64,000 nucleotides of DNA from Ampullaceana balthica (Eukaryota; Mollusca; Gastropoda; Lymnaeidae). A program made the translations under genes and the position numbers. The stretch spans positions 681,501-745,500 of the forward strand of contig CALYLW010000139.1 in NCBI GenBank assembly GCA_944989445.1. Direction: 5' to 3'. This document shows, piece by piece, positions 1 to 9,812 of this stretch; the stretch's first letter is position 1, and every line of letters begins with the position of its first letter. A model generated the notes under the pieces. The model did not search any database. It was not told the DNA's origin and worked only from the letters and a program-made list of their open reading frames with translations.

Positions 1-135
1 CCCTTGTATAGAGTGGCTATAAATTTAAAAACTTGTGAAGGCTGCTTCACTTGCCCCATAGGCCAGCATGTTATTAGCTGCATCTAACTGTCACTTTACC
101 CTGCTGCCACATTATTATTATTGGGGGTATCAATT
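1..135 (+). mobile_element. 3' part of a tRNA-derived SINE
   Basis: The stretch with 'cttcacttgccccataggcc' (about 48-67), followed by an ATT-repeat tail, matches the 3' half of the complete SINE at 47660-47855, which has the same block and an (ATT)n tail. The tRNA-like head is not visible here, so this is a truncated copy or one with a diverged 5' part. It lies in the first intron of GTPBP3. Confidence 0.5.
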
Positions 136-407
136 CACAATTTCACTACCCAGTTATTAATGGTTATTATTAATGCAACGGGTGATGACAGCCTAAGTGC
201 CAAGTTTGGTGGAGATCCATCAATAAAATCAATTAAATCAACACAAGATGCTAACAAGTTTTGTCTTTCTAAGTTCTACTTTTTAGGCTATACTATACAG
301 TTAATACAGTCACTATACTAAATATTTTTAGATATAAATAATAGAATAATACTAAATAACCTTAAAGCCCTTAAGTTGATGAATTAAATGAATACCACTG
401 AAAATAC

Positions 408-756
408 CTGGAAACCACAACACCAAAGCTTTATCTAACATTTCTTTAGTATTAGGTTCATACAATCTAAGAAGTGCAGCAGTTCTAGGTTTAATGTTGT
501 TGACATTGTTTCCGACAATCTGTTCAATTGTTAACTTTGCCTTTGGACCTGAAATTCGAATTACAGCAACTCCACATTTTCCAGAACCAGACGACAATGC
601 AAAAATCGTATGAGGCCTGTGACTGTGATTGTGTTTATACGATGCTGATGTCCAATTCAGATATGGAAGTCCTAGAAGTCTTATAAAACTTGATGAGTGT
701 CTGGCTTTATCAAAATATTTTTTAATAGAAAATAAAGTTAATATCGACTTTGCCAT
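408..756 (-). CDS. GTPBP3: GTPBP3 first coding exon (mitochondrial tRNA modification GTPase, MnmE/TrmE family), partial
   Basis: The 116 codons encode a basic, Ser/Arg-rich leader (about residues 1-45) that looks like a mitochondrial presequence. Next comes the start of the TrmE N-terminal domain: TIFALSSGSGKCGVAVIRIS (residues 50-69), the conserved opening of the MnmE family, and later ALVLWFPG. The family, with MTO1/GidA, makes the wobble-U34 taurinomethyl (or carboxymethylaminomethyl) modification of mitochondrial tRNAs. The start is the first ATG of the open frame, giving a sensible presequence. The exon ends at a CAG|gtattt donor at 408 in phase 1, just where the family continues with the PxSFTGED segment. 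That segment, the G domain and the C-terminal Cys motif must lie beyond the left edge. The frame read on past the donor is only intron. The neighbour upstream is FAHD1, in divergent orientation about 13 kb away. Confidence 0.88.
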
Positions 757-1116
757 TTGGCAAAAAAACTTAAGTGAAATATCGGTGCGAATTTTTTCAC
801 ATCCTTTTAATAAACAACAATTGGTCTAGTCATTAGGACATTAGTATTAGATTTCAATGGAGTGCCTTCAGCTTAAGTTTAGGCCGATGGTAGACACCAC
901 GTAACGCGCGGTGTCCACTCAGTTGGGTGGATGACACGCAATACACATTCTGTTTATTTTGGTATACCCAGTCCACCTTAATAGCTTAAAATTTATTTTT
1001 AAAAAGATTTATGATTTTAAAATTAATTTGGTAAAAGCAAAGAGAAAGGTGCGCTCGATAAAATCATATTTTTGGTTGCTATATTATTATTATATTTGTT
1101 GTTTTTTCTATTTAAT
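757..1116. other. Upstream region of GTPBP3, no gene seen
   Basis: This stretch should hold the GTPBP3 5' UTR and promoter. No clear TATA box or other element was recognised. A CG-rich block near 883-935 (GTAGACACCACGTAACGCGC) is roughly the reverse complement of another near 2047-2075, so an old inverted repeat flanks the LINE and SINE material between them. Confidence 0.4.
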
Positions 1117-1290
1117 TTAATTTAAAAATAGACAACTAAACCTAACCCAGACCCTAAAACTGAAACTACAACCTTAAAAAAAAAGACTCAAACGAAACTC
1201 TTTTTCTATTTTAATTTAAAAAATAGACAACTAAACCTAACCCAGACCCTAAAACTACAAACTTTAAAAAAAAAGACTCTAATGAAACTC
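1117..1290. repeat. Two-copy tandem duplication of about 92 bp
   Basis: The block ACAACTAAACCTAACCCAGA, followed by CCCTAAAAC and then an A-run plus GACTC, occurs twice, starting near 1130 and 1222. The second copy has lost a few bases. The CCTAACCC-like wording is not a telomere repeat. The block runs into the tRNA-like sequence at 1276-1353 and may be part of that element. Confidence 0.6.
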
Positions 1291-1353
1291 GAACCGCCAC
1301 CGGACACCTTGAGTTCAAGAATCTAATGTCCTAACCGTGAGACCACAGAAGCT
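1276..1353 (-). mobile_element. tRNA-derived SINE head (tRNA-Glu-like)
   Basis: Read on the minus strand, this shows an A-box-like TGTGGTCTCACGGTTAGGAC and, about 40 bases on, a B-box-like GGTTCGAGTTTC. The opening and spacing recall tRNA-Glu, but the anticodon arm does not fold into a proper 5-bp stem with a 7-base loop. It is therefore read as a SINE head or tRNA pseudogene, not a working tRNA gene. Confidence 0.45.
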
Positions 1354-1444
1354 CATGTACCGTTTGAATTTTTAAAAATCTTATAAATAAAAAAGAACAA
1401 AATGTGACGTCACGTTTACGCGACACCCAAGCTTATCTTATCTT

Positions 1445-2012
1445 ATCTGTTTACAGACGCTCCTTCTATACAGAAGATTATTGCGTCCTACGCTTATCTA
1501 TGGTTTGTGTTTAGTCCTGCATTTTATTAGAGATTTAAATGTTGATAAAGTGTTGGTTTTCCTGGATTCTTCAGGCAACCCATTCCACGCCCTAATTCCG
1601 GACGGGAAGAAGGAAAACTTGTATGTGTTTGTTCTTGCATACGGAATAAGAAAGGTGTTTTTATCCTTATGTCTATCTGAGGGTTGTATTAAGTTATCTT
1701 TGTGTTGTATTTCTAAATTAGAATTAATTGCTTTATGTATGATTACTACTTTGCTCTTGGTTTCTTCTATCCTCTAGTGTTTCAAGGTTTAATGATTTAA
1801 CTAATGGTGTTACTCTTGTCAGTTTCGAATATTCTCCAGTAATGAATCTGGCAGCTCTTTTTTGAATTTGTTCTAGTTTATCAATGTTTTCTTTGGTGGA
1901 TGGGTCCCATACAGAAGATGCATATTCTAGTGCAGGTCTCACCAAAGTGAGGTAGCATTTTAGTTTTATATCTCTATTACATTTGTTAAAGTTCCTTTTT
2001 ATAAATTTATAT
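1445..2012 (-). pseudogene. 5'-truncated non-LTR retrotransposon (LINE): end of reverse transcriptase plus 3' tail
   Basis: The minus strand from about 2012 encodes the end of a LINE reverse transcriptase: LVRPALEYASSVWDPSTKEN, then IDKLEQIQKRAARFITGEY, with the LETLEDRR block. A single frameshift near 1765 leads into the usual C-terminal wording (PYARTNTYKFSFFPSGIRAW, then NGLP). This is the thumb and tail region of CR1/L2/jockey-type enzymes. There is no endonuclease, no catalytic YADD box and no upstream ORF, so the copy is dead. Its 3' end contains GGACGCAATAATCTTCTGTA and a run of GATAA repeats. The same tail recurs on the SINE at 21800-22112 and as a fragment at 14404-14446. Confidence 0.8.
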
Positions 2013-2600
2013 CTGGAAGATTAAAGTCCCCCATAGTCCTTTACAGTGGATGCCGCGCATTGCGCGGTGTCTACCCACTTCAGCCTTCAGCCTTTTGTAT
2101 AGGTGAGCGTATGAATCATGAATGAATAACTGGCTATAGGTTTGGCGCTTGGATGAATAGAACGGATGACTGTAAGTCCGGCGACCGGAGCAATAGAACG
2201 GTGGGGCTAAATGTCCGGTGTCATGAAATAAAGTCTCCCCCAAACTAAAGTCTTCAGGGTTAAAATAAAACATCCCCTTAATTATTTGAATTTATAAATG
2301 AGTGTTTTATTAACTTTTATGACTCACAATATATTTTGTATTTGTGTTACATGCACCCATGTGATTATTGGAAATTCAACAACCATAAGCTTAGTAACAA
2401 ATTGAGGGGAAATGGGGTGCATGCCCCGAGAGACAAGTTTTTAGGGCGCAATTGCCCAGAGTTATTAAAATAAATAAATTAATAAACTGATAAACAAAGA
2501 TGATCAAGTAATGCGAAAACGTGACACTGATAGTTCTAGCGCTGCCCTTCCTGTCCGCATCCCCAATCGCTGCAGGTGTGACACCGTATCCTCAGCCATA

Positions 2601-2994
2601 TGGACCGTCCATCAATGACGTCACACACCTAAAATATATTTAAAAAAAAGGGGGGGGGGTAGGGGGTGTTTAAAAAATGTGACATCACATCACAAACGCG
2701 TAACTTAAAAGTTCCACTTAAATATTTGATTGATGGCAATTTATTTAATGACGTTTTCTATGGCTTCACACGTGTAGCGATATTAAAGTGCAGACTTACA
2801 CTAAATACATATTTAAATGACAAAACAGTAATTTGCAACATGCTAATTTTCAATAAGAATATATGACTTTTAAAGGTGGGGGTGGTCAAAACTTTGTGAC
2901 GTCATATTTGGGGGGGGGGTCCTTAGTTTTGTGACGATGGAGGGGGGGGGGCTAAATCGGCCAAAATTGCGTGACGTCATTTATTGACGGCCCC
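2601..2994. mobile_element. MITE of the GGGGCCGTCC...GGACGGCCCC family
   Basis: The right end reads GACGTCATTTATTGACGGCCCC and the left is the diverged TGGACCGTCCATCAATGACG. The flanks repeat ATA (2598-2600 and 2995-2997). Inside are runs of G and repeats of GTGACGTCA. It has no ORF. It is the best uninterrupted relative of the outer element at 3794-6550 and shows what that element looked like before later insertions. Confidence 0.75.
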
Positions 2995-3039
2995 ATACCT
3001 CGTAGAGGCAGCCACGGTCCTAATTTGGGTTACGCCTGT

Positions 3040-3104
3040 GCACAAACGTGAAATCTATCATAACTTCAAGAAAGCCTTTGATCGAGTATAGCAAGAGGAC
3101 CTTT
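3040..3104 (+). pseudogene. Reverse transcriptase fragment of a LINE
   Basis: The plus strand reads FKKAFDRV, then a stop, then QEDLW. FKKAFDRVWHE-type wording is the catalytic domain A of non-LTR reverse transcriptases, in which the F-D-R block carries the first metal-binding Asp. The in-frame stop replaces the usual Trp after V. Only about 20 codons remain before the MITE end at 3105 cuts it off. Confidence 0.6.
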
Positions 3105-3240
3105 GGGGCCGTCCATAAAGTACGTCACGCTATTTTTGACCCCCCTCCCCCACCCCGGCAAAAACTGGCACAAACTTGAGACCCCCCCCCCTAAAGTACG
3201 TCACACTTTCGAAAACAAGTTTTTAATTAACACCTAATTT
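3105..3240. mobile_element. Left end of a GGGGCCGTCC-type MITE
   Basis: It begins GGGGCCGTCCATAAAGTACG and continues with the C-rich runs and ACGTCAC repeats typical of the family. No matching right end was found before 3780, so the copy seems truncated. It sits directly after the LINE fragment. Confidence 0.6.
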
Positions 3241-3315
3241 AAAATTTTAATTTAATACTTAAAATACACTTCACTATTAAACTGTATTAAAATATAAAAT
3301 TTCCACTTATAATTC

Positions 3316-3580
3316 GGGATGTACCGGATTCAAAATTTTGAAATCCGGCAAGAGCCGAATTCGGCCAGATTTATGAAGTGAAATCCGGCAGGAGCCGGAG
3401 TCAGATTTGTTAAAATGGCCGGATTCCGGTTTTGCCGGATCCATTATGAATATATATAAATTAGGGCTCTACCGGCCAGCCGATTTATGAAGTGAAATCC
3501 CACCCAGAGCCGAAGCCGGAGTTGTAAAAATAGCAGGTTTACGGATTTGCCGAAGCTGGAGCCGAAATCTGGTACACCCC
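3316..3580. mobile_element. MITE with GGGATGTACC / GGTACACCCC ends, partly duplicated
   Basis: The left end GGGATGTACCGGATT and right end AATCTGGTACACCCC are inverted repeats. Inside, blocks such as GATTTATGAAGTGAAATCC occur twice and a second start-like GGGCTCTACCGG lies at 3466, so two partial copies are joined. Many GCCGGA/TCCGGC words give strong hairpin potential. No clear target-site duplication was found. Confidence 0.55.
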
Positions 3581-4247
3581 TTCTTAAAAGAACTATCAGA
3601 AAAATGACTTTAATACTATAATAGTTAATTGTCAACAGTTGTCACACTTATTCAATGAAACAGTAACTCAATCTAGATCGAATTTGAAAACAAAAATTGC
3701 AAAAATTAGACTTGACAATTATATAATACACATCCAGTGGCGTAGCTATAACTTTTGCCGCCCGGGGTGGTCTTCAATTTGCCGCCCTTTTTAGGGGCCA
3801 TCCATAAATGACGTCACGCACATGGGGCGGGGGGGGGGATTCACACATTTGTGGCGATGTGTAACGAAGTGGGTGTGTGTTTAATAAATGTGACGTCACA
3901 TCAAAACGCGCAACTTTAAATGAAAGTTTCACTTAATTATTTGAGTACTGACAGTTAAATTAATGGCGTTTTACTTGGATTCGAGCGGGTTACAATATTA
4001 AAGTGCAGCCCTACACTAAAAACATACTTAACTGACAAATTAAACAACCGCTAAAACAAAGTTTTTGACTATAAATCCCTTATATATGAGACATAACTAA
4101 AAGTATTGTTTATGTTCAATATAATACGCACTGCGCGACAAACTAGCATAAACATTTACAGATCAATAATATATTATAAAAAGGTTGTTCAATTTAATAC
4201 GCACCGCACCGCGCGATAGGAAAATATTAAAAAGGTTGTTCAATATA

Positions 4248-6129
4248 GGGGCCGTCCATAAATGACGTAACGCGATTTTTGCCGATTTTTGACCCCCCCC
4301 CCTCGTCACGCGTCGTCACAAAAACTTAGACCCCCCCCCTCTAAAAATACGTCACAAATCTTTGCCCCCCCCCCTTAAAATTTTTTTAAAAAAAAATTAA
4401 ACAAAAAAATAAACTACTTTATTTTCTATTTGAAAATAAGTATGTTTCAAATCACTTTTATTGTCATTTAAGTATTTATTGTTTATTTAGTGAAGATCTA
4501 AATTGTAATATCGTAACCCGCGTGAAGCATTTTAAAAAAAACATTTAACCGGCTTTCAGAAAATGAACTGTGTTAACATCCTTAGCTTATATTTTATTTT
4601 AATGCATACAAATTAAACATTGACTATTAATCATCACGGTTAAAGTCTTTGTTTAGAAAAAAAATTATTTAAAATTAACATTTTTTAAATGTATTTTTTA
4701 AAAATCCCTCAATTGACTAACGGGCATCCCGTAAGACAGAGGTCGGCGAACAGAGGTAAATAACCTGAACTGGGGTCAAAAAGGGAATTCTTGGGGGTAA
4801 TGCAGACTCATTTGGGACATATAACATCCACTACAATCCGCTAGATATATTAAAATACGTCATGTGTACGTGTACGCTTGGAACATATGCCCATTATTAA
4901 ACCGGTTCCTTCCAGAAAATGCATTTTTTTAAAATTTGACAACTATGTAGATTTCTTACCTACGCACTATATGAAGACACCTAAATCTACCCTACTTTCA
5001 TTTATATTGACACGAGTGACAATAATCTTAATCCACATGACTTGTCTTTATCTCGTATCATTTCTGTGATATTTAAAATTAATGCCTTTTAAAACTGAGC
5101 TAAGAAGAAAAGTTGTTTTGTTCTCCTCTCGAATTGCGATGTCAAGAATTTGATGCATTCAATAAAGTTAATGAATACTTGACTAATTTTAAATAGGGCT
5201 CATTTACCATTATATCTAGAACAGTGATTCTCAAACTTTTCAGTATTGCGGACCGGCAGGAATTTTTTCCATTGTACCAGGGACTGGTGCACTATTTTCC
5301 CTGCACTGACAATTTTTTCTGTCCTTTTTTTTTGAGAACATCTGCGGGACCGGCAGCGGATGGCCCACGGACTGGCACCGGTCCGCGGACCACCACTTTG
5401 AGAAGCACTGATCTAGAAGACTAGAATGGCCTGGGGCGTTTGAACAAAAACCAATCGAACAATTATATCAAACTTAAAACGTTTTTAATTCTATCAAATA
5501 TATTCCCTCCCCCCTCCCCTTTTAAAGAAAAAGTATATTCCGTGTCGTTTTGACTTAAAATATCTACACATAATCCTATTCGAATCATTTTTAAACACTT
5601 GTCATGCTTGTAAAACTCACCAGTCCCAGTTCATTTTCGGGAGGGTGCTAAAGACGCTCCCCCAAATCCCCGAGTCATGTGAGCAGGACCTAGAGTCTGT
5701 AACGCATAAACTGTATATTTTGTGGTAACGGGCATGAGAGAACCAAACGGAGCTGTGGTTAGATCACAAATGCTTTGATGTCAACATCAAACGACGCAGT
5801 GTAACAATTTCATATGTTATCTTGTGGATTCTCAAACTTAAGGATTATAATTAGATTTTATTTTCGTGTCTTGATAGCATACTCCAACCAGCGTCTGATG
5901 GCCTACCGACCGGCACATTGAGAAGCACTGATTTTTTTTTAAAAAGAAAAAAAAAGTCATTAAATAAATTGTAAGCGACCAAATATTTCAGTGGAAGTTT
6001 TATTTAAAGTTACCCTTTTGATGTGACGTCACATTTCTTCAACCCCCTCCCCCCCCTCGTCACGTAACGTCACAAAAGTGTGACCCCCCTCCCCCCCCTA
6101 GGTGCGTGACGTCATTTATGGACGGCCCC
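4248..6129. mobile_element. 1.9-kb non-autonomous element, GGGGCCGTCC ends, ATA target duplication
   Basis: The ends are GGGGCCGTCCATAAATGACG and its inverse TTATGGACGGCCCC, flanked by ATA (4245-4247, 6130-6132). Removing it with one ATA gives TTCAATATAATACGCAC, which exists nearby as an uninterrupted repeat unit at about 4127-4141, so the insertion is precise. The interior matches 40437-42056 over its length. No transposase was found. TIR wording and 3-bp A/T target sites suggest a PIF/Harbinger-like or ISL2EU-like source, but that placement is inference. Confidence 0.8.
5222..5410. mobile_element. hAT-type MITE, 189 bp
   Basis: Inverted ends CAGTGATTCTCAAACTTTTC and TTGAGAAGCACTG are flanked by a perfect 8-bp repeat ATCTAGAA (5214-5221, 5411-5418). 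The sister element at 40437-42056 carries the empty site ATATCTAGAATGGCC near 41322, without the insert. The 8-bp duplication and CAGTG ends are the hAT signature. Confidence 0.9.
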
Positions 6130-6553
6130 ATAATACGCACGGCAAAAACTTACATGTTACATAGAGATGCATAGAGATAAACTAAAAATTCATTAATTTA
6201 ATTACGGTACATTCGATCGATCTGAAATTTTGATATAATGCATTTGGAGTTATCAAAAGTCTATGTGCAAATTTTCAGCTCGATAGCATCACGAAAAGTG
6301 GGTAATTTTTTACTTTTGTTTTTCCGTGTGACCACGACTGACAGAGATCACGACAGACAGACAAGACGGTGAAGTTAATATGAGGGATTTAAACATTGAT
6401 TTTAAACATGTTCATTTTCCAATAGAAAATACGGCTTTGGGAGGGCGCTAAGCGTTGTGACGTCATATTGAAAAAGGGATCTAAGTTTTTGTGACGGGGG
6501 GGGGGTGAAAAATCAGCCAAAATAGCGTGATGTTATTTATGCGTGGCCCCTTA

Positions 6554-7312
6554 AGTCAATCATATGATTGATTTTATAAATTAATAAACATGAATAAATA
6601 ATTGTAATTGAAGCGAAGTAAAGGTCGGAAACATTTTTACCATTGCATGCCATATTTATGTAAGCTGTAATAAAAGAGGCCGCATAAAATGATATACCTA
6701 TAAATATACATTTATAAAAATACAAGATACTTTTTATTAAAGGCCGCAAGAAAGTTACTGAGGTCGTTGCAAATGAGACAAAAAATAATCCGAATTTACA
6801 CCCAAAAACATTACCAATTAATGTGCTTTTATTTGGTATATATAGATAAATGATTTTTTTTTACAAACATAGAAATTGTATCTATTAGTATGTAAACACT
6901 TTCTAGATTTACTTTATTAATTTTCATAGTAGGAAATTCGTGTATCATTTATCTGCTACCTTTTCATTTACAATGGGTGAGGTCAAATTTTAGATAAGCT
7001 TCCGATTATGCAATCTATTTACACAGGATACGAAGTAGATTAGCGGAAATTGACCTCACCCAGTGTTTAAATAGTAAAAAGGAAACAAAACAATTTTTAC
7101 TCAAAATAGACTAGATTGACAAATTATGTGACCAACTCGTGTGCTATATTGAATATTTGTATTATGTTCCCGTGAATTGTGTTTAATTCAAAAATATTCA
7201 CTGGACATCATCTTCTTGTGAAAAATAGATGAGATTTCATTAATTTATCTATGATATTTTCAGGGATTCATGCAAACAATTTCCCAATTTTATTATACAA
7301 TTTAATAATTAA
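6554..7312. other. AT-rich intergenic stretch, nothing recognised
   Basis: No convincing ORF, RNA or repeat end was found. The word GGTGAGGTCAAATTTTAGAT (about 6976) is echoed in inverse form near 7052 (AATTGACCTCACCCAGTG), which suggests a small decayed inverted-repeat element at about 6950-7070. Confidence 0.35.
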
Positions 7313-8050
7313 GGGGGCCCTTATATCATTGGGTCCCCCTGGCCTCTGGCTTTAGCCCGTTCAGCCCCCTTTTAATCCGCCATAGGTGGCAGATTTCGAG
7401 GTTGAAGGGGCATCTAGATCTTCATCCAAATCATCAGATTCAGTTTGAGGCAGTTCTGAAAATATTGATTTGAATAATTTAAATATTGTAAATAAATAAT
7501 TTATAATATATATTTCTTTTCCATTTGTTCTAATTCTAAGGGGAACTAAATATTATACATGAAAGAAAAGAGAAGTATAAATTACCAGCAGGAAGGGTGG
7601 TGTCATTTTCTGGAACATAATTATCATCTTCATCAAATAACTCATTGTCTTCACTGACATCAGGAATATCTCTTATTTGCACTGCATTTCGTGGCCTGCC
7701 ATAAAATCTTGCAGGGTCCATTCTCTATAAATGTAAATAAATAATTAGCGCAACTTTGTCGTGTTTGGGGGGGGGGTCTAACTTTTTGTGACGACGGCGG
7801 AAGTCGGCCTAAATTGCCGTGAAGCACGCAGGACGTATTCCAAAATAGGTCGTATACCAAGCAAAATGTTTCGCGTCCAAACAGGACGTATAACAAATAG
7901 GACATTATACCCAGGTACCATTGTACGTAGAACCCCTTCCATTTCTAGTTCTTTTACACTATATGATTATATGGTATGCAGCTATGGCGGATAGGGGGGG
8001 GGGCTGAACGGGCTAAAGCCAGGGGCCCCCGATGATTTAGGGGCTCCCAA
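7313..8050. mobile_element. Element with long (about 70-bp) inverted ends
   Basis: The left arm (about 7313-7390) and right arm (about 7982-8050) are inverted copies sharing GGCTTTAGCCCGTTCAGCCC, then ATCCGCCATAG. Inside, on the minus strand, lies the N-terminal piece of a piggyBac-type transposase gene, followed (7740-7830) by debris of a GTGACG/G-run MITE. The ends are not CCCT...AGGG with TTAA, so the arms may belong to a different element. Confidence 0.5.
7385..7721 (-). pseudogene. N-terminal fragment of a piggyBac-like transposase, probably with an intron
   Basis: The minus-strand frame from 7721 starts MDPARFYGRPRNAV and runs into an acidic stretch (DVSEDNELFDEDDNYVPEND) ending PAG at a possible donor near 7581. 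A second acidic piece, ELPQTESDDLDEDLDAPSTS, lies at about 7390-7456 after an AT-rich gap with a plausible acceptor. Acidic, low-complexity N-termini followed by a DDE domain are typical of piggyBac-derived proteins. The DDE domain is missing, so the product is a guess and the copy is dead. Confidence 0.4.
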
Positions 8051-8214
8051 ACTTAGCTGAAAATATGATAAATTAATAAAATCTAATCTATAAAAATTAT
8101 CTCTATTACGACACGATAGTCTTAGCAGTCAAAAAACCTGATTTGATAGGCTCAATAACAGAAATTATTAAAGAATATTATATATTATATTTTTTAAATT
8201 GATGACCCTGGTCT

Positions 8215-8310
8215 AGCTCTCGTGGCCGAATGAGAAGTATTAAGGCTTGTGGTGCCAAGCGGTGGTGGGATCGATCCGCGAGTGGGGTGTGAATTTTTTT
8301 TTCATTTTTT
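8215..8310 (+). mobile_element. tRNA-like SINE or tRNA pseudogene (His-like anticodon loop)
   Basis: It shows an A-box-like GTGGCCGAATGAGAAGT, a small hairpin GGC-TTGTGGT-GCC whose 7-base loop resembles tRNA-His (anticodon GTG), a B-box-like GGGATCGATCC, and then a long T run. The acceptor stem does not pair well. It is more likely a SINE head than a functional gene. Confidence 0.4.
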
Positions 8311-8581
8311 TAAATTTTATAATTTGTCTTTTACACTCACTAAATTTTAGGATACCGGCAAAAAGTTATTTCTTCGTGTTCGGCTTTTTCATGAATAATC
8401 ATTTTGGATGAATATTTACAAGTTACAGTTTCATACTAGCTGCTAGCAATCATTTTATCCAAATGTACACTGGCTGGATAGGGCCCCAGTTTGAATTGCA
8501 GCCAGGGGCCCCGTGCACCCTTAATCCGCCCCTGGTATGCAGTACTTAAATTCACAACCACCCCATCCATCGCCCCCCCCC

Positions 8582-8767
8582 CAGGACCGGTCTTAAGCCA
8601 CTGCAACCTATTCAGCCGCAGTGGGTCCCGCGGTTTCATAGGCCCCCTTATCTTAATTTTCACTTATAATCTTTATTAATTTCTTATCCCTACCCAAACT
8701 GGGCCCCGCACAATCTGTTTCGCATACTAAGCCACATAGGGCCCCGCAATTGCTAAGACCGGCCCTG
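8582..8767. mobile_element. MITE with CAGGACCGGTCTTAAG / CTAAGACCGGCCCTG ends
   Basis: Imperfect inverted ends (CAGGACCGGTCTTAAGC and GCTAAGACCGGCCCTG) enclose GGGCCCC-rich sequence. The CAGGG...CCCTG ends suggest hAT, but no clean 8-bp duplication is seen because the left flank is a C run. A second fragment just upstream (8470-8540, ending TTAATCCGCCCCTG) is of the same style. Confidence 0.5.
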
Positions 8768-8898
8768 CTCCCATTGGACACTTTTCCCCCAGCTAAATGT
8801 GGGTGAGACTGCAATAAGGTTTATAGTTTATAGATTAGTAGATGGATAACAATGAAACAGGGTATCGGTATAGTCTGTATAGTCAGTATAGTATGAGT

Positions 8899-8955
8899 GA
8901 GTCTGACAAGACGTCACAAAGCAGCGAACGTTTCGGCAAAGAGCCTTCTCAACGA
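8899..8955 (-). repeat. Conserved hairpin block, hammerhead-like, copy 1
   Basis: On the minus strand it reads GTTGAGAAGGCTCTTTGCC, then GAAACGT and, 14 bases on, GACGTCTTGTCAG. The GGC...GCC hairpin followed by GAAAC and a second ACGT/ACGT pair ending in C is shared with blocks at 9008-9055, 16069-16132 and 60271-60325. It is described further in the findings. Confidence 0.5.
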
Positions 8956-9007
8956 ACAAATAGTACACAAATAAAACGAATAAATACTTTTTCTTTATAA
9001 GTTTATT

Positions 9008-9055
9008 TTCTTTGCCGAAACGTTCGCTGTTTTTGTGCCGTCTAGTCAGGCTCAC
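9008..9055 (+). repeat. Conserved hairpin block, hammerhead-like, copy 2
   Basis: It shows CTTTGCCGAAACGTTCGCTG and then a GTC and TAGTCAGGC. The left part of the hairpin is lost (TTTATTTTC precedes it). It lies head-away from copy 1, so the two form an inverted pair about 50 bases apart. Confidence 0.45.
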
Positions 9056-9252
9056 TCATGACTCATACCCTTTTTGCATGTTATCCATCTACTCCCCCGC
9101 CCCCCAACTTCAGAAAATATACTAAAACTAGTGTATTATCCGTCAATAAATGACGGAAGTTTTAAAAATGAATACATTTCAGCTGAAATCTATTAATTTT
9201 GAAAAATACACATCAGAATAATAAATAATGTAATACAGAACTTTTATTTATT

Positions 9253-9281
9253 TTTAAATCCCTTATATTAACTTCACCGGC

Positions 9282-9356
<75 letters not shown>

Positions 9357-9797
9357 GTCTTGGGCTCGGCGGGTGGAAAAACAGAAGTCAAAAATGACCC
9401 ACTTCCCATGATCCGATCAAACTGAAATTTGGCACACGGACCCGTCGAACCTAACAATGCATCGTATCAAAATTTCAGATCGATCGAACGTACCATAATT
9501 AAATTAATGCATTTTTAGTTTATCCTTATATGAGGTATGTAATTCAAAATTCACTGTTTGTTATTTTTTTTTAAATTCCAGTTCCACGTGAGTTTGAGTT
9601 GACGCCGACCGTCGTGTTGACGACGACCGTCGTGCCGACACCCCCTCACATCCCACCCCCATTTATTAAAGACAAGGGACATCACTCAGTGTCAGTCTGT
9701 ATATGTTTAAAAATAATCACTACTGTTAGTTATGTCTCATATATAAGGGATTTATAGTCAAAAACTTTGTTTTTACGGGTTTGTTTTATTATTTGAT
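9253..9797 (-). mobile_element. RTE/SINE-like element, minus orientation, with (TC)n expansion
   Basis: Read on the minus strand it opens AATAAAACAAACCCGTAAAA, passes TATAAATCCCTTATATATGA and ends GTTAATATAAGGGATTT, as in the copies at 4040-6390 and 44984-45415. The slot that holds CAGACA repeats in the other copies is here a (TC)n/(GA)n microsatellite at 9283-9352. Insertion borders are set by the uninterrupted relative at 30400-30620. No protein was seen, so the RTE link rests on my memory of similar mollusc repeats. Confidence 0.6.
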
Positions 9798-9812
9798 TCA
9801 TTTATTATTTTA

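Larger units (their letters stand above)
4040..6390 (+). mobile_element. RTE/SINE-like element with TAAATCCCTTATAT ends, interrupted
   Basis: The element runs from TTAAACAACCGCTAAAACAA, through TATAAATCCCTTATATATGA, to GTTAATATGAGGGATTT, with AAA on both sides (4037-4039, 6391-6393). The insertion point is deduced from the uninterrupted MITE at 2601-2994. Near the right end are the 'aaattttcagctcgatagc' block and the CAGACAGACA run shared with copies at 9253-9797 and 44984-45415. A roughly 65-bp unit around TTGTTCAATATAATACGCAC is tandemly repeated in the left part. Confidence 0.6.
3794..6550. mobile_element. GGGGCC-type MITE (outermost of a four-level nest)
   Basis: It starts GGGGCCATCCATAAATGACG and ends TTATGCGTGGCCCC, flanked by TTA on both sides (3791-3793, 6551-6553). 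Its own sequence is only about 400 bases (3794-4039 and 6394-6550), closely matching the intact copy at 2601-2994. The rest is later insertion: an RTE/SINE-like element at 4040-6390, which holds the element at 4248-6129, which holds a hAT MITE at 5222-5410. No coding sequence. Confidence 0.75.

Noticed and set aside
1130..1255. Telomere-like CCTAACCC words
   Set aside because: Only two copies within a 92-bp tandem duplication, not a TTAGGG array.
9263..9457. Open frame coding for a long RERERE run
   Set aside because: It is the (TC)n microsatellite inside the RTE/SINE-like element.
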